Shown here piece by piece: positions 25,401 to 37,400 of a DNA stretch of 64,000 nucleotides. The position numbers and the translations under genes are program-made. Source of the stretch: Diadema setosum (Eukaryota > Echinodermata > Echinoidea > Diadematoida > Diadematidae). A model generated the notes under the pieces. That model ran no database searches. It had not been told where the DNA came from and saw only the letters and a list, made by a program, of their open reading frames with translations. The DNA lies in assembly GCA_033980235.1 (NCBI GenBank), contig CM067059.1, positions 21,550,494-21,614,493 of the forward strand, in the 5' to 3' direction. Each line of letters begins with the position of its first letter. Within the stretch, counting starts at the first letter, position 1.

Positions 25401-28400
25401 AATGTCACATTTTGGAGAAGGAAAATGTGACATTCCTTGCCAGACTTTGGACACAACTATTAAGTGCAATTCAAAAGCTTTCAGATTTTATCCTGATGAG
25501 TTCTTTCATAGCTGCAACGCAAGCAGTATTACTTCCAACAAGTCTGACAGTACACAGCCTTCTGGGAGCCTGTTTCAAAAGTTCACACATTTCCATTGTC
25601 CTCTGATGTACAGAAACAATGGGTATGCAAGCATTAACCTCATCCCTCCTGGAGCTGCTGATCAATATCAACAGTTAGTCAATAAATGTATCTGCTTTGA
25701 AAAAAGAAGAAGAAAAAAGTACAGAACAACACAAAATTAGTAACATTGTTTCAAGACTGTTTTGTTCTGCAATGTCAAAAAAAGAAGAAGAAAAGAGCTG
25801 GTTCCAAGAAATGTCAGCCCATGGAATTTGGTTTATCCTTTAAAAATATGAAAAAGAGGATAAAAAGCCCACATACATTTATAAAGATATTCACACTCTC
25901 TGCCAGCTAAGTCTGATAAGGGAAAGATAACATGAAGGGCAATCAGAGCCTGACTTACATTCACTCTCCGAGTATTTGCTGTTGGTGGATGGATTCCATA
26001 CAATCTTTCCCTCTCTCTTGTCCGGCTGCTCCAGAACTTCCTCTTTGTTTTTCACTGTGGATACAGGGTTGAAAGGTAGGCGCACAGAAAATGTAGAATG
26101 ATAGGAAAGACTACAACATGACAACTATGTTGGCATCATGTATCGTTACTTCCAACCAAGGAGGTGGTCTTTCCACCTCCCTATTGCAACACATGGCCAT
26201 TGGCCACGGCAAAGGCTATTAACATCATCACAAAAGCTACAATCTAATCACAAAGGATAACAATATGAATCAGTGTGTTTAGCTCAGTCATGGAATGAGT
26301 GAGCTCCTTTTGTAGTTGTTATTGTTTGCTGATTGCGTGCATGTTTCTCTGGTTCAAAGGAGAAAACTGACTCTCTGCTTTTGTTATTGTTTTTTTTTTC
26401 CTAACCAGCATGCAAGAAACTAAATACTCGTTTGGAATAGTGTGAGGAATTAATATTGAGTTCTATTGAAAAGCACAGTTTCAGATTACTCTGACTCCAT
26501 GATTAATTTTATGAGATCTCTGTTTAATCTGCTGCTCTGATATAAATTTGATTAGAAACCCTCTTTGCACTGACTTCTTTTTGACATCCACGCAAACTGT
26601 GACAGTTCTTGGAGACATTTCTGAATGAGTATGGTTTGTGTCAAGATTCCAGAAATAGTCTCAATGACACCAAGGGAGCCTACCTACAATACCACACACC
26701 AACACCACTCGACAGCTGATACATACACAGTGCAAGTTACATGGGGCTCATATCATCTCACATAATCAGTGACCAAAATAATCTTTTTACTAGCTCTTTT
26801 GCACAACCACACGAGTGAATCTAAGCAAAGTCAACACAACTGAACAGAAATGGAAAAAAAAAAGTATGTGGAGAAGATATCTGTTTTTTATTGACAAGAA
26901 TTAAAACTCAAAACAATGATGGGATTTGGGGAAAAAAAAAAGAACCAATACACAACTGAAACAAAAAACCCCTCCCCAAAACGAGTGAGCAAAAACATCT
27001 GTCTTCAGAGCACAGTAGCAAGGTTTTTATTTAGGAGGGGAAAACCCACTTCACACAGTGCCTGTCAATCAAATAGCAGCCACATAGCAACATCACAATT
27101 ACCATTGTTCTCGGTGTGTGAAGATCCCCCCACCTCCCCCCCCCCCCTTGTATTTGCTACAGCCATGGAGATGCGCTGAATATATTTGCTTTTCAAGTGC
27201 GTGGCACATAAATTGATATGCTCTAATACCTCCCTTCTCGCTCTCTCTCTCTCTCTCTCTCTCTTTATCTCTCTCCTGATGAGAAGGATATACATTGTAT
27301 TCGTGTTTTGATAGATAACTGCATTCCTTAATACATGAAGTCATCAAATGACAAAATTTGGTTTCAACTTTGTCCCTCGCATACATACCAGTCATGCCTG
27401 CTATCTACTTTCTGCGAAAGATCGCGGGCAAATAAATATGCATCTAGTATTTGTCAGTAACAACAAAATTCCAGCCATCTCCCCTTCCTTGGTGATAAAG
27501 AATCACCGCTGATCAAACAATGGCCTACTTAAAGTATGTCACTGTCTTTTTTCTATTTTCAGCTGCAAGTGATATGGGGTTTTGTCTGAACCTCATTAGA
27601 TGAAGATGGCATGTTTAAGGTAAGCAAAACTTGCCCACATGAGTGTTGTTAGAGCAGGAACATGTTTGGGCATGTTGGGAAGGGCTGCCTACAGAAAACT
27701 GCCTGGGCCTCCACCCCTATCTGGAATGAAATCCTGGTGAGCAGAGGTCGGTTAAAGAAACTCACCTATGTCTGGGATGGCCGCCTGGTATTCTGTCCCA
27801 ACATTGATGTGCCTGTTTGGAGGAAACACAGGGAGAATATTCCATTTACCATTTTAATACCAGGTTGAAAGATCACACATAATCACGTGGGGGAGCAGAT
27901 GGCACAGATAAGAGATGATCATCACTGACAGAGTATTCATGCATGTGGTGAAAATGCCTCATCAAAATATGGCAGTCATTTACACCAAAAAACATCAGCA
28001 CCTACCAGGTAAATGCTTTGCAAAACTCATGGGAAGACCCCCCCCCCCCCACACACACAATAATGTTTGCACCTGCGAACATCTATTCAGAGCAACAAAA
28101 GCATTTATGCGGTATACCTTGTCACTCCTCTCAAAAAACTTGGAATACATACACACATGCACACACACATACACACATACATACATACATATATTCACAC
28201 ATACATACATATATACATACTCTATACATGAATGCATATATACACACATACAAATGTACATACATTGTATGATTGTATGTACAAACATACATTCAATCAT
28301 ACATATAAGTATCAGTCACCACGCATTCAAAGCTTCCTACTTTTTCTTCGGCACAGCGAGTTGGACCCCTACACCTTCCTTGCCGCAGCAACCCATCGCT

Positions 28401-31400
28401 TCTAGCCACGCGACGACAGCCGCTCCTGACTTTGGCTGTCAAGTCAGAGTAGCCTTTGGCCATCAGACAACACGCCAGACACTCGTTGCCAGACCAATTC
28501 AAACAGGGACAACTGGGGCAGGATGGTGGTTACCTCCTTTCATGGCCAGTCTGTGGCACAACTGTCTACTTGTTGCTTTGGGACACAGCTCATTTCCTGC
28601 TTATTCCCCCCCCCCCTTTTTTTTTTTGCCTATCCAGGCATTTTTATTGAACTCTTCTACTTAATCAGTTTCCCAATGTGGTATCCATGTCATCAAAGTT
28701 CTCATTCAGAATTATTTATATCCATGGGGAAAACCCACATATACTTTTGACATTGGGGTCACTGTTATTTCTTTGACAAATATATTTGTTTGATCATATC
28801 AAACAGGTCATGCTGAGAAAGCATTTGTACGCACATACCCTGTTTTAATCTCTAACCATACCATGGAAAAAGTCCGATCCTGAATCAGTGGTTATATCAC
28901 TTCTTCAACCTCAAAAATTGGTCCTGCTCATTATGTTCTTAAACAAAGTGCATCAGAAATGATAATTTGACAGAGTTTTTATGAAAAACCCCAGAGTTTT
29001 CATGAAAGACCATAATTCATTACCATATGAGTGGAATCCTAATTGGACACAATGGGCACTGACTTGGCAGCGATGCATTAACTGTGCCATAAAGGAGTGC
29101 TGCTCCAAAATAATGACATGGTAACCTTGCCAGGACAGAGGCCCCACCATCCTTGTCCCCATTACACCCAAACACCATTGTATCTTTATGTCTTTGCATG
29201 ATGTGATACCAGCATGAATGCAAAAACATGCAGTAATTTGTTACTTTCTCATGCTCATATGGACTCCTGTTATTCCTGGTCAGGGACATTAAAACACATA
29301 AAATTCATCTTTCTTAAAGAGTTATATCACGTGAAAATTCCGCCTTTATAAAGTACATATAACCCTGTACAGTTCAATGATGTATGTAAGTAATGGACTA
29401 CCTCACCTCTCTTACTGGGATTCATAAAAATGTATGCATACACCGAATGTTGAGTCTTTTTGTCTCACAGACATGCACAGAATTGGAGCGGAAGAGAGAG
29501 CAGCACACCTTTCATCGAAAACAAGATGACAGAGCAGGCAATAGGGTTGTCTGAATTAGGCATGACGCCAGCTGAACAAACTGTTTGTGAGTTTTGAGCT
29601 GCTACTGAGCACAATTGGGAGGAAGTAGTCTGTTGGAACAGTGGTCAAGGAAGGAGAGTCAACCAGGAAGTGATTGATTCATTCATTACGACCCTGACTT
29701 TCCAGGATGATAGGATGGGGAGGATGTCACCTCCCCTATGACACGGTTCCTTCCTCTTTCCTCATCCACTTCCTCGCACCCACACACAAGAAGGCACTAC
29801 AATGTACCTCGACCGACCGATCCAGATGCATGAATGCCGTTTCTCCCACTTCCGAGGTGTACTGAGGGTCACACCAATTTGTTGTAACAAAAAGCATACA
29901 CATAAAGACAATGCCTTTAACAAACACACAGAGACACACACATGCAAATACGCAGAGACACACACAGAAGTACAACTTATCACTTGAACAAACACCTTTG
30001 GAATTCTTGGCAGCTACACAAATCACCACCTGTACAACAGTTCATGCGATAAGCATTCCAGGACCCTGGTGAATTAGACAAGCTATTTCAATGTTGTCCT
30101 AGAATCGGCACACCGCATAAAAGCACACCCAGACCTCTAACCTGCACAGTATATGTATCTCATATCCCACCCAAGGTGCTCAGGTTTTAAAGATAATATA
30201 AAGTTTTGGTACCTCAAAAGTTTCCCTGAATTTCCTTGTCTTAGTTTGTGTTTTAGGTTAAAGTACCTTTCATATAACTAACACTGTGAGACTTACTCGC
30301 CCAAAAGTACTCTCATGTCTTAGTAATCATGCAATTAACTGCGACCAGCAGCCCCATACGCATAGCGTAATGGGGCTTCGCATTGTAGTATTCAGGATCA
30401 TGAAAGATTTAGTATCGCGGGTAAATATCAACTTAAAATCCAAAAATTTCTTCAATTTGAAGACTTACCAATTAAGTTGAAGTATTGAAAACAGGCTTCG
30501 GGCAACGTTTGGTTCTGCCAATAGTCCCTTTCTGTTCGAATTGATGACTGAATTTGACTCAGTCGAGAGGACCTTGGGAGAGCTACATACACTGAATACT
30601 ACGACCAGCGCATTGGCACACATCACATGCGCACAAATTTCAAATCCATGAACGGATAAGATGTTTGTGTGCGCATGCGCTGGCCGTCAATTCAGTGTAG
30701 CTCTCCCAAGGTCCTCTTGACCGAGTCACATTAAGTCATCAATTCGAACAGAAAGGGACTATTGGCAAAACCAAACGTTGCCTGAAGCCTGTTTTCAATT
30801 CTTCAACTTAACTGGTAAGTCTTCAAATTGTAGAAATTTTTGGATTTTAAGTTGATATTTACCCGCGATACTAAATCTTTCATGATCCTGAATACTACAA
30901 TGCGAAGCCCCATCTAGCTATGCATATGGGGCTGCTGGTCACAGTTAGCTATGCGTATGAGGCTGCACGCTGCTGGTCGCAGTTGACATGCAATAATGGT
31001 TTCGTACAATACGTGTACTACCTCGCCGCCGTATACGGCGGCGGCTCTGGTACGAAACCATTATTGCATGATTACTAAGACATGAGAGCACTTTGGGGCG
31101 AGTAAGTCTCACAGTGTTAGTTATATGAAAGGTACTTTAACCTGAAACACAAATTAAGACAAGGAAATTCAGGGAAACTGTTGAGGTACCAAAACTTTAT
31201 ATTATCTTTAAGCTGGAAATTGCAGTGCACTGCACTCATTTTTACTGAAAAGCATTGAGAGTCAAGAGAAATAAGTTAGATATTCACTGCTGAAAATGTT
31301 TACACTACAAAAGTGTATGTGGATGCAATCTGCTGCCATATTTCTCTGTGAACTGACATATATTTGTATTTATTCACATTATGTTCTAATAAACAGCTAA

Positions 31401-34400
31401 TAAACCATTTGATGTACATACTAAAGGATAAGTACTTGTACTATAACAATAACATTGCACTGGCTGGCTGTTTCCAAGCATGATTCTCCATTTGGGACAC
31501 AAATGCTACATGACGCTCCAGGTACAGTGTACATTTGCCATTAACTTGGTGCAACTTCCAGTTACCGGTACATCACATCTTCACCACCATCATAAATCAT
31601 CACCACCACCACCACATCATCATCACCACCACCACAAAATGAGATGACCACAGTACACCTTCAAGTTTGTGAATAAAAGAGCAGCAGGAGGAAATGTACT
31701 TGTAATCTACCTGTACAGACTGCAGCTGAAATTACCAGGGTATAGGATATCTTGGCCTACGACTGGGGAGAAATTTGCACCTCATTTTCAGGTGTTTGAA
31801 ATCAAAATGAATCTAGACATTAAAGTACCTGAGAAAAGAGCCTGCACGCACATGAAGAAGAAGAAGAAGAAAAAAAGAAGTAAAGTGCGGGGGTGTAATG
31901 TTTTCAGGCCAGGTAAAGCAAAATGAGAGGTACCTCGCCAACCATGAGAAATTTCATAGACACTCCTATCCCCCCCCCCCCCCCAGGTTTCCTCTGCAGA
32001 AGACTACCCTGGGGGTGGTACACAGGAGTCTATCCCTGGTATATGCAAAATGCTCCAAGATCACAGGTACTCTGCGCTGCTTCTATTCACAGCACAGGAT
32101 TATTTTAGACACAATACCCGAGTTGACAAGTGTTAGGTCGATAGCACACCTGAAAATCCTACTGCAAGGGTCTGGGACTTCAGGAGCAGTCCATACACCA
32201 GTTGCATGAGGCATCACAGTTTACTCTCCCAGGCCAAGGAGAGAGTAAAAGACCTGGGAGATGATGATTACAAATTCATTAAGTATGCAATTTAGTCTCA
32301 GTCTGGATAAAACATGCGTCGGTATCCATGACAATGACAGGTGAGTCGTGCTGCAAAGTTTGCAGGTGATAATGTTGGTTTGTTTGTTTGTTGTTGTTGT
32401 TGTTTTTTTTTTTTTTAAAGGTTTTGCAGGGAAGTGTGGTTAAAAAAACAAAACATTTACTATGTATGCTGATTAACCCAGTTTGGAAAGCCCCTGGTTG
32501 GCGTCTGGCTCTGAGAGGGGACACAAACAAGTAAGGGAAAGTTTGTCACTCCAAACACTTACGGTTCAGACGGAAAGGCAAAGTCTGAATCATCTGTGCT
32601 TGCACTGATGCTTCCTGCAGAGAGGGTAAAAACAAAGCATAGGGGACAGGGATACAATTAAAGAGGAAATTAACCCCCAAAATAAACTCTAAAAGAAAGA
32701 GAGAACAATTTCTCTACACAACGTTCCAAAAAAGACACAAATCGGACAAGAAATTAGGAAGATACGACATTATGAAAATTCACATTTCTTCAGAAAATAT
32801 CTCTTAACCAGTTCTTATGAATATTCAAATGAGCAAGTTGGTAGTGATGGAATTCCATGACTTTCTGCCTTTATACATCAATGAACATTTGACAGTCTTT
32901 AGATGTTGTAATCAGGTGTCCTGAAATATCTTTGTAGCCTTTGTTTTGTTTGTGTGTTTTTTGACCAAAAAAAAAAAAAAAGTTTATGTTGCCGTGGTCA
33001 CTAATTGATAAGAAACTACAGAGATTGGTGCACAATAAGGCCAGCGCACACTACAAAGCTTGCCACAATTCATTGGTCACACAACCTTAGGACTGGAAGT
33101 GTGATGCAACCAGCCTTGCCAGTTTCCAGTCGTGCGACTGGGTCCCAGTGCCGGTTGTTGTGATTTGGCATGTCAAATTTTCATGGACCGATGGTGGACT
33201 TTCAGCCAATCACACTACAGTATCTGTACTGACTCCATTACTCAACTCACCTCTCCTGTGCATCTGTAGCATACTGGGAGTACTGGGCGCAAACGCAGAC
33301 TTGGGGGTGACTGCTGGAGCGGCTGGCATACTGCTGCTTCCCACGCTGAAGTACAGCCCAGACCCACTCCTGATGGGGCTCAGCATGGGTGGAGGTGTGT
33401 AAGGGGGCGGGGTGTTGCTGTTGCTGTTGGTGCGGTACAGGACTCCAATCTCCCTTGGTGACCGCATCTGACTCTGGTAGGTGCTGGGCGTAATCCCTCC
33501 AGGGGTGACGGTGCTTGCCCACGACGGGATGAAGAGTGACGGAGGCCGGGACTTCTTCTTGGTTGGACTAGGCTGCACGGGAGGCGGGTCCCGGAAGACG
33601 TTATCTTTTGACCTGCTCTCATCCTCAATCTTCGGCAGTGACATGCTCTTTGCTGGCTGGATTTCAGGTTGCCTGGTCTGCCCCAGTTTCTCCGGGGAGT
33701 GCGAGATGTTTTCAGCCTCGAGTTTGGGAGGGCTCGGAGAGCGCATCAAGCTGGGTGAATTGGCGAGAAGTTCCTCCTTTGGGGGGAAAAAAGAGGGCTG
33801 GTTGGTATGATTCAGCACAGGCTTGCTGGCTATGGGAGCTCTTGCTGGAAAGGGCAAGACGGGCTGGATTCTGTCCATGGGAAGTGGTGTGGTGTGATGC
33901 ATGGGGACGTGCTGAGGTGGTTGGGATGGGGGTTGGGGAATCTGGACGGGGGGCTTCTGCATGGCCTGCGATTGCGCCAAGCCCACAGCAGCGTGGGCGA
34001 GCGTCGTCAGTTCGTCTTCGTGCAGCATGGCGACAGACAAGTTTGGCAGGAAATGTGCCGGCTTGCCGCTCGTAACTGTCTGTGGTCTCGGATGCCTGTA
34101 GTCAGTCCATGAAGGCACGTGTGAGGTAGTTGTGTTGGTGTAGACTGATGACAGGTGCATGGTTGATGGCGGTGTTGAGGAGGGACCCACCATTCTTACA
34201 GGCAGTCTGTGCTGGCCCATAACTTGTGATCCCGGTACATGGACAAGCTGGGGGTGCGCATTCATGCTGTTGTTTGCATTAGGTTGCACTGCAGTCCGCG
34301 GTTGGCTGTTGCTTACTGCTGGAGGCGGTGTGTGCTTCTCAGCCGGCTTCGGAGCGGACACCACATCCCCGCGGGTATTGTTATAGCCGCCATGTAACCT

Positions 34401-37400
34401 CATGTGTCCATTTAATGCTGGCATACTTTTGAAAGTTCTCTTGCACACTGAACATTCCACAGTTATTCTCTCCTTCTCGTGCCTGGGGGGAAAAAATGAC
34501 AAGCGAGGAAGAAATGAGACTGGTGGAAATATGCAAATATACAAGCATGTGACAGGTAGAGGGATGTGTATTACAAGAGCACACAATTAGTGGACAGAAT
34601 GTAGATAGCAGAATGATTGTCACTTGTACATGATGCAAATACATGAATAATAGTAGTTTCTACATGACTGTAGCCTCTAACAACAATGAATGATACATTA
34701 CACTTTGCAGCATATATCCTGTGAGAGTTTCCCCAGGGCATGTAAGCTCTGGTGGAGCCTTGGTGTACAGACCCAATGACAAAGTGAATTCACCTAGTAC
34801 GATAGTCTATGGTGCATGCAAACTGTATAAGGCATATGTTCATCCCACAAAATAATGTATCAACACTGCTTCTATCAAGCAAGACCAGAAGAGCTGCGCA
34901 GTTATCATTCATCTGTGAAACAACAGGTTTATGGTTCCCTTCACAAGGACAGCTACGATTCCTGATTTAGAAATATTGTTGACATAGTATGCATTTGTGA
35001 CAGAGAGCACACATGAAACAGGATTTGTACAACATAAAATCTCACTGAGAACATCACGCTAGTACTGTGTTTCATCATGTTCTGGTGCTTTTATAAGGCT
35101 CCTCCACTCATAATTTGCCACATATACACAAAAAAACTGTATCAAGGTACAAATATTCCATATTCAGCCAGCTCATGTCACTCAAAGTTGACTTCAATAG
35201 TTTGTGTACAGGGTAGTGTGAAGGCTGCAATAGAAAAATTTGGGAGGTTCCTCCATGAGCAATACCTATAAAAAGGAAACTCTTAAAAAACATGGTCACG
35301 GCAGTCACATGGTAGATCACAACTAAAGGATTAAGAACATGAAGGCATAATTGTAATCCACAATATTTTGGTAAGTGTTTTATGAAAAGATCAGCAGCAT
35401 ACCCCCCAAAATTTGAATATCATTTGCAAAATGTCCTTCCAAATTGTGATCGAATTAGCAGGGCCAAGAACATGAACGTTACATGGATAACCTGACTGGT
35501 CAACATTTCAAAGAATATGTTCTGAAAGCATAAAATTTTCAACATCAGTCAAGATGGTAGTAGATACAAAATAATAACTTCAATGTTGTATAAAAACACC
35601 TTTGGCTGCAGTCAGAATTCAAGTCAAACAAAAACATAAACGAATACATGCTGGACATAATCATTTACAGACATGGAATACAGTGACTAAAAAAATGTGT
35701 ATCACTAATTTCCTCTCTCTCTATGACAGACGTACTAGGAAATAATAAAGATGTATCTTGCACTATGTTCATCAAGATTGTTACATAAGTCATAGCACTT
35801 ACGGTCTAGTAACTTTGTTTGAAGAACCCAAGCTCTTGGAGCTCATACTGAGTTCACTGACACCCTGGTTATGGTAGCGAGCTGCACTCCCAGACTGGTT
35901 GGGCAGCATGCCATTCCCGCTGAGTCCCATCCCAGATGAAAGGCTCAAGCCCTGCACCCTGGGATTCGGCACTTGGATGGAGAGCTCCCGTGGTCCTCCA
36001 GGGAGGGCTGTTGTCATGCTGCCACCGCTGCCGCTCAGAATGGACTGTGCCACGCTGCTGGGCAGGTTGCCGCCAAACATTTGAGAGGCGTAGGTGTCGA
36101 GGCGGTAGATGGGCGGCATGTCCTGCGAGTTGATGGGGAGCTGGCCCTGCACGGGCGACTGGTCCTGGTTGCTCTGCACCCTCTGAGCAGCAAGCGCCAA
36201 GGACTGGAGCGCCGCGCTGGAACTGGACCCCTGGCTATCGGTGCTTGTGTCCTGGCTCGAGCCAGACTGGTTCAAGTCCTGGGGGTTGCCCAGTCCCAGG
36301 GCAAAGTCGGCACCCGGTGAGCCGCGCATCAGGGCCTGGTTCTGCCGACTGGCCTGGACTGCGGCAGCTTCCGCCGCCATGAGGTCGGGGTCCTTCTCGT
36401 CCCCGGTGTAGTTCATGTTGTCCTCCATCACAAGACCGGGGTGCTGCGACTCGAAATGCCTCCTCAGGGAGCGGATGTCACAGTAAGACTTGCCACAGTT
36501 GTCCACAGCGCATTCATATGGCTTCTTGCTGCGATGGGTCAACATATGACCAGTTCTAGCAAAGAGAACAAAAGAGAGAGGAGCCACAAAGGATTATACA
36601 TCTATGAAGCACAAATTTGTTTTTTACAAAAATGTTCCAAGGAACTAACTGGGAAGAAAGACCTACATCCAATATCTATGACCAGCATGGTTACAGTGGT
36701 ATGAAAATCTTAAGTACCTTTAAAATGATGACATTCAGCATCCTGATTTAAAAGTATGTCACATCCAAGAGTTTTTTCAGATACCACAGAATAATGCTGA
36801 TATTAGGATGACTAGGAAACTATCCAAATACAGAATTCCCAACCTTTATGACTGAAAAAAGGGATGATTTGACTCAAAAGTAGGAAAAACAAGAGCAGTT
36901 CCCTTAGGAGTGTGAGGTAAAGTTATCAAGAAAGACAAGAAATTCCTATTGAAACAAGAGCTGGGAATGGTAAAAATTAAGATTGTTTTCTCCAAATTCA
37001 AAGTGGCCTGGAGGTCTGCAAATATGTAATTATTGAAAGCAAAGCTTGCCATGTCTTTTTCTATTCATTCTCAGGAGGGGGAAGAAAAGTGGTATTCATA
37101 GACATATATCTCTTGGCTGAATCACTAGAAGAAAAGCTGAGATTTCATGCAATTTATCACCAGTGGTTACTTGTATGATTAGTGACTCTTCAGACAAACC
37201 TGATAAAATTTGCCAAAGATTTTACAATTTTTGTTGGCAGTGATTTCTTGATAATCGGTCTCCAAATGATTCATCTGAATTCACAGGAAACTACAGCTCG
37301 ACTGACACACTCAGACAAGTAGCACTAACTACATGACAAGATATTATAGGATATTCCGTATGATATATTAACAGATATTTCATAATCAACGTCAGAGAGA

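Larger units (their letters stand above)
27813..32562 (-). other. Intron between exons 5 and 4
   Basis: This 4.75-kb intron holds the ACAT/CA tandem tract at 28140-28310, poly-C/T near 28608, the 1,025-bp foldback at 30187-31211, a CAC/CAT trinucleotide tract at about 31580-31637 and a TTG/T run near 32385. No further exon is needed for the frame. Confidence 0.7.

Noticed and set aside
28293..28502. GC-richer - strand open frame near 28.4 kb as an extra exon
   Set aside because: It has no family resemblance, and the exons on each side already join in frame without it.
27915..28664. 249-residue open frame on the + strand
   Set aside because: It crosses the CA/ACAT microsatellite and a poly-C/T run and is low-complexity. 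It lies next to the real 47-bp exon on the other strand.
25959..32614. Direct splice from exon 32563-32614 to exon 25959-26054
   Set aside because: The phases disagree and the joined frame reaches a stop after about 30 codons. The 47-bp exon at 27766-27812 resolves this.
33481..34112. Long + strand open frames over 33.5-34.1 kb
   Set aside because: They are shadows of the large Pro/Ser-rich exon on the - strand, which has finger homology, splice sites and matching phase.
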